From contig JANYHH010000055.1 in NCBI GenBank assembly GCA_025359505.1, positions 1 to 38,722 of the forward strand: a stretch of 38,722 nucleotides of DNA, given 5' to 3'. The DNA comes from Deinococcales bacterium (GTDB taxonomy: Bacteria; Deinococcota; Deinococci; Deinococcales; JAAFIG01). Of the stretch, positions 1 through 7,417 are shown piece by piece (the first letter of the stretch is position 1; each line of letters starts with the position of its first letter). Both the position numbers and the translations under genes were made by a program. The notes under the pieces were generated by a model that was given only the letters and a program-made list of their open reading frames with translations, made no database searches and was not told where the DNA came from.

Positions 1-78
1 CGTGACAAGCAGCACGACCAGCACGAACAAATTGCGGTTCGTGGCCCGCATCAACGCGGACAGCGTAAGGGACTTCAC
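1..78 (-). CDS. N-terminal fragment of a membrane or secreted protein (runs off the window)
   Basis: An open frame on the minus strand starts at a GTG at 78 and leaves the window at base 1, giving 26 residues. It begins MKSLTLSALMRATNRN and continues into a run of Leu, Val and Phe that looks like a signal peptide or first membrane helix. A purine-rich AGGAAG lies a few bases upstream and could be the ribosome binding site. A later ATG in the same frame is an alternative start. The family cannot be told from this fragment. Confidence 0.45.
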   Translation of the reverse strand, partial: MKSLTLSALMRATNRNLFVLVVLLVT

Positions 79-184
79 GAGCACTTCCTAGACAACCAAA
101 CATCGCCCATGAAAAACATCATTGGACTGTAGCATAATGTCAAAACCGCGCTGCTCGCTAAATTCATTTGTACACTTGCCAGAC

Positions 185-787
185 ATGGAATTAGACCATT
201 TGATAATTGCCGCAAAAGCCCTCGAGTCTGGAACCGCGTGGCTCGAGGAGCTACTGGGCGTGCCACTGCAAGCGGGCGGTCAGCACGCGTTTATGGGAAC
301 GCACAACCGTCTGCTGCGTTTGGGAAGCGTCTACTTGGAGGTGATCGCCATTGACCCCGACGCGCCCGCGCCGAATCGCCCGCGCTGGTTTGGCTTGGAC
401 AGCTTGCTCCTCGAGCAGCCGCGGCTGATTCACTGGGTCGCTCGCACCGACGCCCTGACATCTATGGCTGCACTGAGCCTCGAGCCACTGGGCGTCGTGA
501 CCGACGCAGCGCGGGGCGATCTGCGCTGGCGAATCACGATTCCCGACGACGGGCATCTGCCGCTGGATGGACTTGTGCCGACGTTGATCGAGTGGAGCAG
601 CCCGCATCCAGTCTCAAAGCTGCCTGAGAGTTCGTGTGAACTGGTTGCGCTCACCGCTTCGCACCCGCAGCCAGAGCGCGTGCGGGCAGCGCTCGAGTCG
701 ATCGGCGCGAGGCTCGAGGTTTCAAAAGGCGTAATTCCCGCGCTAACAGCCGTGATCTCGAGTCCGAACGGCTTGGTGACGCTTTAG
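185..787 (+). CDS. Glyoxalase-like (VOC superfamily) domain protein
   Basis: This 200-residue protein opens with MELDHLIIAAKALE and has the fold pattern of the glyoxalase-like domain family: an early His (H5) on the first strand and an acidic residue in YLEVIAIDP (E52), the usual metal-ligand positions. The family binds a divalent metal and acts on varied small molecules; the substrate here is unknown. I chose ATG 185 over the further upstream start because TACACT at 171-176 sits 8 nt before it, matching the leaderless pattern seen elsewhere in the window. The gene converges on the kinase gene, and its stop codon TAG is formed by the TA target site plus the first G of a MITE-like element; without the element the stop would be TAA at the same codon. 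Confidence 0.75.
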   Translation: MELDHLIIAAKALESGTAWLEELLGVPLQAGGQHAFMGTHNRLLRLGSVYLEVIAIDPDAPAPNRPRWFGLDSLLLEQPRLIHWVARTDALTSMAALSLEPLGVVTDAARGDLRWRITIPDDGHLPLDGLVPTLIEWSSPHPVSKLPESSCELVALTASHPQPERVRAALESIGARLEVSKGVIPALTAVISSPNGLVTL

Positions 788-950
788 GGCGGTTTGCAAA
801 TACGTTGTCGCACTTCTTGACCCTGAAAGCAGCACCTGACGGGCTTGGGTCGCTTCGTGCTTTCACTCCATTGCAAACCGCCCGTTGTTTCCACTCGGTT
901 TCCTCGAAAATGGTTGACATAAACCCCGTCAACCATTTTGAAATTTGCCC
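787..950 (+). mobile_element. MITE-like element, copy 1 (164 bp, flanked by TA)
   Basis: This 164-bp non-coding element begins GGGCGGTTTGCAAATAC and ends AAATTTGCCC, so its tips GGGC/GCCC are inverted. It is flanked by TA at 785-786 and 951-952. Inside are two further inverted pairs: GGGCGGTTTGCAA with TTGCAAACCGCCC, and a perfect 12-bp stem AAAATGGTTGAC / GTCAACCATTTT (about 909-941). Near-identical copies lie at 25808-25971 and, inverted, at 30803-30967. The TA duplication is typical of MITEs mobilised by IS630/Tc1-mariner transposases, which is an inference. No transposase is encoded here. It sits exactly between two convergent stop codons. Confidence 0.8.
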
Positions 951-1966
951 TAACGCAGTTTCAGCAGTTTCAACACGCGCTGCAAGAAATCGCCGTCACT
1001 GCTCGAGGAGATTGGCGCGGCTCTGGCTTGCCATGCGATCCGCATTCCCATTTCCCGCGCACTCTGCGGGCGCTCCTCAATTCGCACATTCAGCCCAGCG
1101 GTGATGGCATCGCACAAACCCGGCGCGGCGGCGATGGCACGGGTGGGCAAGCCTTGGAGCTTCGCGCCGTGAATGCGCTGCAACGCGTCCGGTGGCACGC
1201 GGGCGGTCAGTGCGAAATACAGTGTGCCCGCCAGTGCGTACAGATCGCTCGAGGCGCTGCGTTTGACCTGAGAGCCGTACTGCTCCAACGGCGCGTAACC
1301 GGGCGTCAAGATCAGGCTGTGGCGCTGCGAGCGCTGCGACTGAAATTCTCGCGCCGCGCCGAAATCGATCAGCACGGCTCGCTCTGTCTGCGCCGATTCT
1401 CCGCACAGCATCACGTTGTCCGGCTTGATGTCGCGGTGCAGCAGACCCTGCGTGTGAACGCATTCCAGCGCACTGAGCAGTTGCAAAGCGATGCCCGAAA
1501 CCCGGCTGGCCTCGAGCGGGCCATGCTGGCGCACAGTTTCCTCGAGCGTCGCGCCGTGCAGGTACTCCATCACCAGATAGACCGTGCTGTTCGCCTCGAA
1601 CGCGTCGCTGACGCCGACGATCCCCGCGTGCTTGAAGCGCCCCAAACGCTGGGCTTCCTCGAGACACTTGACGCGCTCGGTTGCAAATTCGGTCGCGCTG
1701 ACGCCTCGTGGGGGCAGCAGCACACCATTCACGCGGGTCGCGCCGCTCGGGAAGAACTCTTTGATCGCCACGCGCTGGGCGCGGCGCACATCCGCGCCCA
1801 TGTACGTGATCCCAAAGCCGCCCTCGCCGATCACCCGACCGATGCTGTACAGCCCATTGTTCAGCTTCGTGCCCACCGCCAAGCGTCCCGCATTGCCAGA
1901 CACCGCACTCGCACCGCAATTTGGGCAGTGCGTCGCGCTCACAGGGATCGGCGCAGCGCAGTACAC
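950..1966 (-). CDS. Serine/threonine protein kinase with N-terminal zinc ribbon
   Basis: A soluble Hanks-type kinase of about 338 residues. Visible motifs are the glycine loop GEGGFG (47-52), the ATP-binding Lys in VAIKE (69), the catalytic loop HRDIKPDN (177-184), DFG (201-203) and the bacterial activation segment APLEQY. The N-terminus holds CPNC of a zinc ribbon. The matching first Cys pair reads CVYC and its V is the GTG used as start here, so the first cysteine lies upstream. CTG codons at 1987 and 1990 are the only start-like codons in frame there, and the true start is unsettled. The last codons CTG CGT abut the TA of MITE copy 1, which completes the stop. The small DNA-binding gene upstream on the same strand may be cotranscribed. 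Confidence 0.88.
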   Translation of the reverse strand: MYCAAPIPVSATHCPNCGASAVSGNAGRLAVGTKLNNGLYSIGRVIGEGGFGITYMGADVRRAQRVAIKEFFPSGATRVNGVLLPPRGVSATEFATERVKCLEEAQRLGRFKHAGIVGVSDAFEANSTVYLVMEYLHGATLEETVRQHGPLEASRVSGIALQLLSALECVHTQGLLHRDIKPDNVMLCGESAQTERAVLIDFGAAREFQSQRSQRHSLILTPGYAPLEQYGSQVKRSASSDLYALAGTLYFALTARVPPDALQRIHGAKLQGLPTRAIAAAPGLCDAITAGLNVRIEERPQSAREMGMRIAWQARAAPISSSSDGDFLQRVLKLLKLR

Positions 1967-2058
1967 GCAGGCGGCGCTGGCGGGCAGCAGCGCGACTCGA
2001 GGTTTGGGGCTTGGAAGGGCGGCTCGAGGGGCGCTGATTTTTTTGGTACTGCCTGTTT

Positions 2059-2340
2059 TTACACTGTTTTCTGCATTGTCGGCTTAGGCGGTTTGATGAC
2101 CACCAAGCCCAAGCGCTTCAAACGCCCCTCGACGCTTCTCAGGTTGCGCTCCACGCCCTGCGCGATCAACGCCGACGGATGCCCGTCCATGAAAGCGCGA
2201 CGCAGCAAGGCGTCTTCGCCCGGCGTCCACTTGACATACGCCCGAGGGTGCGCGGCACGCGCCCTGAGAACATGAGCGCGTGCATCGCGTGGCACGGCTT
2301 GGCGCACGATCAGCAGTTCTTTGGGATTGAGCGGCAGCAT
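2059..2340 (-). CDS. Small SANT/Myb-like helix-turn-helix protein
   Basis: A 93-residue basic protein. Residues about 38-80 read WTPGEDALLRRAF, then a three-helix pattern ending in RSVEGRLKRLGL, as in SANT/Myb-like domains of bacteria (conserved W, ED pair, and a final RLxxLGL recognition helix). It probably binds DNA. TATGAT on the minus strand about 11 nt before the ATG is a possible -10 box. It lies about 90 nt upstream of the kinase gene on the same strand; whether the kinase acts on it is unknown. Confidence 0.6.
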   Translation of the reverse strand: MLPLNPKELLIVRQAVPRDARAHVLRARAAHPRAYVKWTPGEDALLRRAFMDGHPSALIAQGVERNLRSVEGRLKRLGLVVIKPPKPTMQKTV

Positions 2341-2395
2341 CCTCGAGTCACATCATACTGAGCAGTGAATCTCGAGGAATATATGTTGGGAACAA

Positions 2396-3379
2396 TCACC
2401 AGCTCGAGTGAACGTGTGCTCGAATCAACTCGTCGTAGACCGCTTGCGCCGCCTGCATGATGCTCGGCTCGAGCGGTGGCAGGTCGGCCGCCGCGAAGTT
2501 CTGCTCAGCCTGCGCCGCGTTTTTCGCGCCGGGAATGCTGGTCGTGACGCTCGGGAACATCCCGATCCAACGCAACGCGAACTGCGTCAAGCTCATGCCC
2601 TGCGGCACTTTTGCCTTCAAGCGCTCGACCGCCTCGAGTCCGATGTCATACGGCACGCCGGAGAACGTCTCGCCCTTGTCGAATGCCTCGCCGTTGCGGT
2701 TAAACGCGCGGTGATCGTCACGCGCAAAGCTCGAGGTCGCGCTCATCTTGCCGGTCAGCAAGCCGCTCGCCAGTGGAACCCTCGCCAGAATGCCGACTTT
2801 GCGGCGCTGGGCTTCGCTGAAAAACTGATCGGCCGGTTTGAGCCTGAAGAGGTTGAAGATGATCTGTACGCTCTGCACGTCAGGGTACTGAATGCCGAGC
2901 ATCGCTTCTTCCACCGTTTCCACGCTGATGCCGTAATGCCGAATCATGCCCAGACTGACCATCTCGTCCAGCACTTTGAAGACATCATCCGAGCGGTAAA
3001 TATCGGTCGGCGGACAGTGCAATTGCAGCAGGTCAATCGTCTCCACCTGCAAGTTCTCTAAGCTGCGCTGCACCCACGCGTGCAGGTTCTCCCTCGAGTA
3101 ACCCTCGACCGTCTGCTTCGGCAAGCGCCGCCCGGCTTTGGTCGCCACGTAAAACGGTTCGTTACGCTCCGAGCGCAGCCTCGAGATCAGCCGCTCACTG
3201 CGCCCATCGCCGTAAACATCGGCCGTGTCAAAGAAATTGACGCCCATATCCAGCGCCTTGTGCAGCGCACCCAAGCTGTCCTCGTCGCGCACCTCGCCCC
3301 ACGTGCCGCCAATCGCCCACGCGCCGAAACCGATGCTCGAGATGCTGTACCCCGTGCGTCCAAGTGAGTTGAATTGCAT
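2396..3379 (-). CDS. Aldo/keto reductase
   Basis: A 327-residue TIM-barrel oxidoreductase of the aldo/keto reductase superfamily, NADPH-dependent by family. The catalytic tetrad is visible: Asp51 and Tyr56 in FDTADVYGDG, Lys81 in ATKAGRR and His121 in LLQLHCPP. The C-terminal part carries TTSIPGAKN, the usual cofactor-binding segment. It resembles YajO/Tas-type general reductases; the substrate is not predictable. The start is well fixed: TAGAAT (minus strand, 3387-3392) lies 7 nt before the ATG, consistent with a leaderless mRNA. Confidence 0.9.
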   Translation of the reverse strand: MQFNSLGRTGYSISSIGFGAWAIGGTWGEVRDEDSLGALHKALDMGVNFFDTADVYGDGRSERLISRLRSERNEPFYVATKAGRRLPKQTVEGYSRENLHAWVQRSLENLQVETIDLLQLHCPPTDIYRSDDVFKVLDEMVSLGMIRHYGISVETVEEAMLGIQYPDVQSVQIIFNLFRLKPADQFFSEAQRRKVGILARVPLASGLLTGKMSATSSFARDDHRAFNRNGEAFDKGETFSGVPYDIGLEAVERLKAKVPQGMSLTQFALRWIGMFPSVTTSIPGAKNAAQAEQNFAAADLPPLEPSIMQAAQAVYDELIRAHVHSSW

Positions 3380-3386
3380 GAGCGCG

Positions 3387-3392
3387 ATTCTA
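3387..3392 (-). promoter_or_regulatory. -10 box of leaderless aldo/keto reductase promoter
   Basis: TAGAAT on the minus strand ends 7 nt before the ATG at 3379, leaving no room for a Shine-Dalgarno sequence if transcription starts at the usual distance. Confidence 0.5.
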
Positions 3393-3415
3393 TCCTAGGC
3401 TACGCAATTCAGCCG

Positions 3416-3673
3416 CTAGGTCAAATCGCTCACAGCGTTGACGAAACCGTACTCCCAGTGCAGCTCCAAGGTGCTGACCAGCGCGTCTCGCTCGAGACTC
3501 GACCAATGCACCAGCAGCAGACTCGAGCGTCTGAGTGTTGCCCCTACCTCGAGAAACAGAATGTAATGCGCTTCGGTGTGAGCTGGACGCACCGCCGCCA
3601 TGCGCTCAGCGATAATGTGTGTCCAGTCAGCGGCTCCAGCAAATACCAGCAGCCACGTGTCCACGTCAGCCAT
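3416..3673 (-). CDS. Hypothetical protein, 85 residues
   Basis: The reading frame from ATG 3673 gives MADVDTWLLVFAGAAD and ends in GFVNAVSDLT. I do not recognise the family. The start overlaps the stop of the upstream gene (ATGGCTGA shared), so the pair is probably translationally coupled. It is rich in Trp and hydrophobic residues but has no clear membrane helix. Confidence 0.55.
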   Translation of the reverse strand: MADVDTWLLVFAGAADWTHIIAERMAAVRPAHTEAHYILFLEVGATLRRSSLLLVHWSSLERDALVSTLELHWEYGFVNAVSDLT

Positions 3674-4028
3674 GCGTTGCTCGGCGGCGCTCGAGCGCCC
3701 GCTCCCAATCCTCAATTGCCCCGAACTGCACGGCGTTGTCCAAACCCTGATTCTCGAGCAGCAAGCCCAGCACCATCATCCGCGTGCCGTGTTGGTTGTA
3801 CAACCGCCCATCGGTCAGTTCGTCTTTAATATCCATCAGCATCCGAAAATAGCGCGTCTTGATTTCCTCCTTCGTCCACGGGCGCGATTCATTGCGGATA
3901 TCCCACGGTACGAGCGTCCATGCGACTCCATTTTGACTCTCGGACTCATCGTCGTACTCGAGGGTCTCGCCGCGTGTGCGACGCTCAAACAAATCCCAGA
4001 TCGGTGCAGCCGCAGATTGATCAGTCAT
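3666..4028 (-). CDS. Hypothetical protein, 120 residues
   Basis: An acidic, charged protein starting MTDQSAAAPIWDLFERR and ending in a basic helix WERALERRRATHG. No family is recognised. The start is supported by TATTGT (minus strand, 4035-4040) exactly 6 nt before the ATG, the leaderless arrangement. It forms a two-gene unit with the overlapping downstream 85-residue gene. Confidence 0.6.
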   Translation of the reverse strand: MTDQSAAAPIWDLFERRTRGETLEYDDESESQNGVAWTLVPWDIRNESRPWTKEEIKTRYFRMLMDIKDELTDGRLYNQHGTRMMVLGLLLENQGLDNAVQFGAIEDWERALERRRATHG

Positions 4029-4063
4029 TGGTTCACAATAGCGCTTTTTTGACGCCTCGAGCC

Positions 4064-4759
4064 TTAAAGCCAGTCCACCGCGCTCGGGCAGAGCGTTTGC
4101 AGCACGCAGCTAGCGCACAATGGGCGCTGGGATTTGCAGGTTTCGCGCCCGTGCTGGAACGCATTCACGTGAAACTCGTACCGCGCTGCCCAGGTCTGCG
4201 GCAGTTGCGCTTCAAACCACGTCTGCGTCTGCGGGGCGCTCGCCGTGACCGCCACGAACTCGAGGCGCTTGGCGATGCGGTGAATGTGGGTGTCCACGGG
4301 CATAGCGGGCAGCCGCAACGAGAACATCAGCACGCAACCAGAGGTTTTGGGCCCGACGCCGGGCAAATCCTCCAAGAACGCTCGCGCCGCTGTGAGCGAC
4401 ACGCCGCGCAGAAACTCGAGCGAGAGTTCGCCCCGCAACTCGAGAATCTGCGTCAAGCACCTGTGGATGCTGCGCGATTTCACCGCCGCCAGTCCGCCGC
4501 CCGCGCCCTCGAGCACGCGCTGAATCTGCTCGCTGCCCGCCTCGAGCGCCAATCTCCACGTCGGGAAGTTTTGCTTGATCGCATCAAACAAGCGTTGCGT
4601 GACCACGCCGACGTTCTGCTGCGACAAAATCGTGTGAATCAACTCGTCGAGCGGATCGTCGGGCTGTGTCTCGAGCGGCGGCGCGTGCCGTCCGTAACGC
4701 TCACGCAGCAACCGCGCCACAGTGAGCAATTTGAACTCGGTTTCGGTCATGTCTGGCAC
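4064..4759 (-). CDS. nth: Endonuclease III (DNA glycosylase/AP lyase)
   Basis: A 231-residue base-excision repair enzyme that removes oxidised pyrimidines and nicks AP sites. The helix-hairpin-helix LPGVGPKTSG carries the catalytic Lys138, followed by Asp156 in PVDTH. The C-terminus has an intact [4Fe-4S] cluster motif, Cys208-x6-Cys215-x2-Cys218-x5-Cys224. Length and order fit the family. The start may be GTG 4759 or the in-frame ATG at 4750; CATACT ends directly before the GTG, so the ATG may be the better choice for a leaderless transcript. Confidence 0.92.
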   Translation of the reverse strand: MPDMTETEFKLLTVARLLRERYGRHAPPLETQPDDPLDELIHTILSQQNVGVVTQRLFDAIKQNFPTWRLALEAGSEQIQRVLEGAGGGLAAVKSRSIHRCLTQILELRGELSLEFLRGVSLTAARAFLEDLPGVGPKTSGCVLMFSLRLPAMPVDTHIHRIAKRLEFVAVTASAPQTQTWFEAQLPQTWAARYEFHVNAFQHGRETCKSQRPLCASCVLQTLCPSAVDWL

Positions 4760-4815
4760 AGTATGAGAGGGTCAACGCGTTTAGCACCGCAGGCTGGGTC
4801 ACGCCCTCGAGATGC

Positions 4816-4821
4816 TAGACT
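4816..4821 (+). promoter_or_regulatory. -10 box of leaderless promoter
   Basis: TAGACT followed by 6 nt and then GTG 4828. The identical word at the same spacing precedes the YggS-type gene at 16691. Confidence 0.55.
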
Positions 4822-4827
4822 GAACTT

Positions 4828-5217
4828 GTGATTGCGGTCTTGCTGCTGGCGCTCGGACAATTCACGGCTGCGCTGCTGACGATCACGGTCTTCTTGTTCG
4901 TCGTGCGGCAATTCGGGGTCGTGTTTTATCAATATTCGAGAACCGACATCATTATGTTCGCGCTGACTGCGTTTGCGGTGACCGGCGCGGTCTGGGGCGT
5001 TTTCGTGCGCCCGTGGTGGTTGTACCTGATCGCCTCGAGCTTGCTGGCGCTGCTGCTGCTGCAACTGACCATCTCACTGGTTGACGCACTGGCTGCGGGG
5101 ACAAACGCGAGGCTGGGCCCGGAGGCGCTGGCGTTCCTGTGGCCGGTGATCGTGTTTGTCTTAACGTACCCGCTGGGCGGAATCGTGCAATGGCTGATCG
5201 GCTTGGCGAAGCGCTAA
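4828..5217 (+). CDS. Integral membrane protein, four predicted helices
   Basis: A 129-residue very hydrophobic protein with about four membrane helices (roughly residues 3-27, 40-60, 62-86 and 101-125) and few charged residues. No family is recognised. The GTG start is fixed by TAGACT 6 nt upstream. It converges on ispE, and the two stop codons overlap within CTAA at 5214-5217. Confidence 0.7.
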   Translation: MIAVLLLALGQFTAALLTITVFLFVVRQFGVVFYQYSRTDIIMFALTAFAVTGAVWGVFVRPWWLYLIASSLLALLLLQLTISLVDALAAGTNARLGPEALAFLWPVIVFVLTYPLGGIVQWLIGLAKR

Positions 5218-6056
5218 GCCGTTGTCACCGTCGACGCGACCCACCAATCCGGTTGCGCTCGAGCAATCTGAACAGCGGCGCTCGCGGCGTGCCCCGCATC
5301 TCGAGCCAGTCCGAAACATGTGCTGCCCGATCCGCTCATCAGCACGCCGTACAACCCAGCCGCCTTGAGCGCGTCTTTGACGGTTTGCACGATCGGGTAC
5401 GCCTCCAGCACGGGCAGCTCGAGGTCATTGCGGTACGGCGGTGCGCGGCGTTCCTCGAGTGCTTGAACAATTCTCTCGAGATCGAGCGGTGGCCCGTAGC
5501 GCCCGCGCAATCCAGCATAGGCTTCTTTGGCGGTGATGCCGACGTTTGGGTTCGCCAGTACCAGATGCGTCTCGGGCAGTGCGACCCGCTCGAGCAGATC
5601 GCCCACGCCAGCCCCTCGAGCCGCGCCGCCGTTCAGTAAGAACGGCACGTCTGCACCGAGCGCTTTCGCCATCGCGTGTAGGGGCGCAGCATGCTGCGCC
5701 CCTACGGGGTACAGTCGCGCTAATCCGCGCAGTGCCGCCGCCGCATCGCTCGAGCCGCCGCCCAGCCCAGCCGCAATCGGTAGTCGTTTCTCGAGCTGCA
5801 TTTTTACGCCGCCAGAAACACTAGCGAATTCTAGATAAGCTTTTGCCGCCTTATAAACCAGATTGTCTCGAGGATCGCCGAGATTCGCGCCGATCACCTC
5901 GAGTTGAATGCCAGCATCGGTTGCCTCGAGCGTCAGGGTATCGCCAATGGCGGTCGTGGTAAACAGCGTATCCAAGCTGTGATAACCGTTCTCGAGCTTG
6001 CCGATGACCGCCAGTCCGAGGTTGACCTTCGCGGGCGCGAATTCGGTGATGGTCAT
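5214..6056 (-). CDS. ispE: 4-diphosphocytidyl-2-C-methyl-D-erythritol kinase
   Basis: The GHMP-family kinase of the MEP isoprenoid pathway, phosphorylating CDP-ME. It begins MTITEFAPAKVNLGL (family start PAKVNL), has the ATP loop PIAAGLGGGSSDAAAA and ends with the GHMP motif MSGSGSTCFGL. It is 280 residues, near the usual 280-300. The ATG overlaps the ispD stop as ATGA, so the two are coupled. A perfect 28-bp palindrome (5678-5705) lies in frame inside the gene, encoding VGAQHAAPLH between LARLYP and AMAKALGADVPF, in the loop before the conserved LGADVPF. The gene also carries 13 CTCGAG words, about one per 65 bases. Confidence 0.93.
   Translation of the reverse strand: MTITEFAPAKVNLGLAVIGKLENGYHSLDTLFTTTAIGDTLTLEATDAGIQLEVIGANLGDPRDNLVYKAAKAYLEFASVSGGVKMQLEKRLPIAAGLGGGSSDAAAALRGLARLYPVGAQHAAPLHAMAKALGADVPFLLNGGAARGAGVGDLLERVALPETHLVLANPNVGITAKEAYAGLRGRYGPPLDLERIVQALEERRAPPYRNDLELPVLEAYPIVQTVKDALKAAGLYGVLMSGSGSTCFGLARDAGHAASAAVQIARAQPDWWVASTVTTA
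5678..5705. repeat. 28-bp perfect palindrome inside ispE
   Basis: Half-site GTAGGGGCGCAGCA followed by its exact reverse complement. It belongs to the same family as 6070-6097 and 38540-38567 (shared arm GTAGGGGCG). It is translated in ispE as VGAQHAAPL without breaking the frame. Confidence 0.9.
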
Positions 6057-6790
6057 GGGCTGCTCAACCGTAGGGGCGAGGCATGCCTCGCCCCTACACC
6101 TGCATCCCACGCGGCCGCGAACGCTTCCGCCAACGCGTAATCGCCGGGTCGCGTGACCTTGAATAAGCGCGGATCACCCGGTACGAGGGCCACGGGCAAC
6201 CCGAGCCGCGCGACCAAGCCCGCGTCGTCCGTCGCCACGATCCCCTCGAGCTTCGCGCGTTCGTGCGCCTCCAGAATCAGATCGCGCCGAAAGCCTTGCG
6301 GCGTTTGAATTGCATACACGCGACTGCGATCCAAAAGGGCATCCCAAGTCAACTCTTCTGAGGCGGTCACGAGCGTGTCCGCTGTGGGCAAGGCAACCGT
6401 TGCCGCGCCGGTTTCCACAACTTGTTTCACGAGTGCTTGAGCGACTTCAGACGGCAGGAACGGACGCGCTGCGTCGTGAATGATGACGATGGGCGCAATA
6501 GCTTCTAGTAGCAACCTCGAGACGGTTTCTTGGCGCGTCTCGCCGCCAGTGATAAAGCGAATGTTCCCCAAGCGTGGCTTCGGATTGGAGCGGGCACTCA
6601 AACGCAGCACGACTTCGTGCTCCAAGTGCGACGCGGGCACGGCAACGATGATTTCGTCTGCGACGCCGTACAAGTTTTCCATCGTGCGCTCTATGAGGGT
6701 TTTGCCTTTGATCTCCACGAAGGCTTTCGCGCCCATGCCCAAGCGCTCACCACTGCCAGCGGCGGGTACGAGGGCGCTGACGAACACCAT
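6053..6790 (-). CDS. ispD: 2-C-methyl-D-erythritol 4-phosphate cytidylyltransferase
   Basis: Catalyses CDP-ME formation from MEP and CTP, the step before IspE. Motifs: PAAGSGERLG (CTP loop), GGETRQETV, HDAARPF, TPQGFRRDLI and the C-terminal TDDAGL...KVTRPGDYALAEAF. It is 245 residues, slightly long. The tail after AEAFAAAWDAG is VGARHASPLRLSSP, and VGARHASPL is encoded by a 28-bp palindrome, so the element has supplied the C-terminus. Its ATG follows the ubiX stop with no gap (TAAATG), and its stop overlaps the ispE start. Confidence 0.93.
   Translation of the reverse strand: MVFVSALVPAAGSGERLGMGAKAFVEIKGKTLIERTMENLYGVADEIIVAVPASHLEHEVVLRLSARSNPKPRLGNIRFITGGETRQETVSRLLLEAIAPIVIIHDAARPFLPSEVAQALVKQVVETGAATVALPTADTLVTASEELTWDALLDRSRVYAIQTPQGFRRDLILEAHERAKLEGIVATDDAGLVARLGLPVALVPGDPRLFKVTRPGDYALAEAFAAAWDAGVGARHASPLRLSSP
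6070..6097. repeat. 28-bp perfect palindrome at the 3' end of ispD
   Basis: Half-site GTAGGGGCGAGGCA plus its exact reverse complement, ending 14 bases before the ispE start codon on the minus strand. In mRNA it would form a 13-14 bp hairpin just ahead of the ispE start, which could affect coupling. Confidence 0.9.
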
Positions 6791-7369
6791 TTATTCAGTC
6801 TCTTTCCAGCGCGGCGCTCGAGTGTTCTCAATGCCAAGCTGATCCAGCGCCCGCGCCGTGATGAACCCGAGCAAATCTGATACGTCCTTGGGCTTGCCGT
6901 AAAAGCCCGGATTGGCGGCCAGCACGACCGCGCCCGCATCGTAAACCTTCAGCATCGCCTCGAGCATCGGGCGGCTGTACGGCGTTTCGCGTGGCACGAG
7001 CACGAGCTTGCGGCGCTCTTTGAGGTGTACATGCGCCGCTCTGGTGATGAGCGTATCTGCCATGCCATACGCGATTTTGGCGAGTGTGCTGGCGCTGCAC
7101 GGAACCACGATCATGCCCAATGTCCTAAAACTTCCGCTGGCGACGCCCGCGCCGACATCGCGGTCATCGTGAACTTCGTGGGCAAGCGCCGCGAGGTCTC
7201 GAGGGTGCATCTTGAGTTCTTCTGCCAGCACGCGTTTTGCGCCTTCGGAGACGATCAAATGCGTCTCTACCTCCAGCGTTTGCAGCGTTTGTAAGAGATC
7301 AATCGCGTATTGCACGCCGCTCGCGCCGGTCACACCGACGACGAGGCGCTTGAGGGCAGTTTGGGTCAT
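6791..7369 (-). CDS. ubiX: UbiX-type flavin prenyltransferase
   Basis: A 192-residue flavoprotein of the UbiX/Pad1 family, which makes prenylated FMN for UbiD-type decarboxylases. The Rossmann-like start VVGVTGASGVQYAIDLL, the middle PCSASTLAKIAYGMADTLITRAA and LVPRETPYSRPMLEAML match the family. I start it at ATG 7369 (MTQTALKRL), which fits the family length. It is the first gene of ubiX-ispD-ispE. No ubiD partner is visible in the window. Confidence 0.88.
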   Translation of the reverse strand: MTQTALKRLVVGVTGASGVQYAIDLLQTLQTLEVETHLIVSEGAKRVLAEELKMHPRDLAALAHEVHDDRDVGAGVASGSFRTLGMIVVPCSASTLAKIAYGMADTLITRAAHVHLKERRKLVLVPRETPYSRPMLEAMLKVYDAGAVVLAANPGFYGKPKDVSDLLGFITARALDQLGIENTRAPRWKETE

Positions 7370-7417
7370 GGCGCTATCAAAGCACAAATGACCGATGACA
7401 AACGCCAGTCCACCGCG

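Noticed and set aside
938..2275. Plus-strand open frame of 445 residues
   Set aside because: It is the antisense shadow of the kinase and SANT-like genes.
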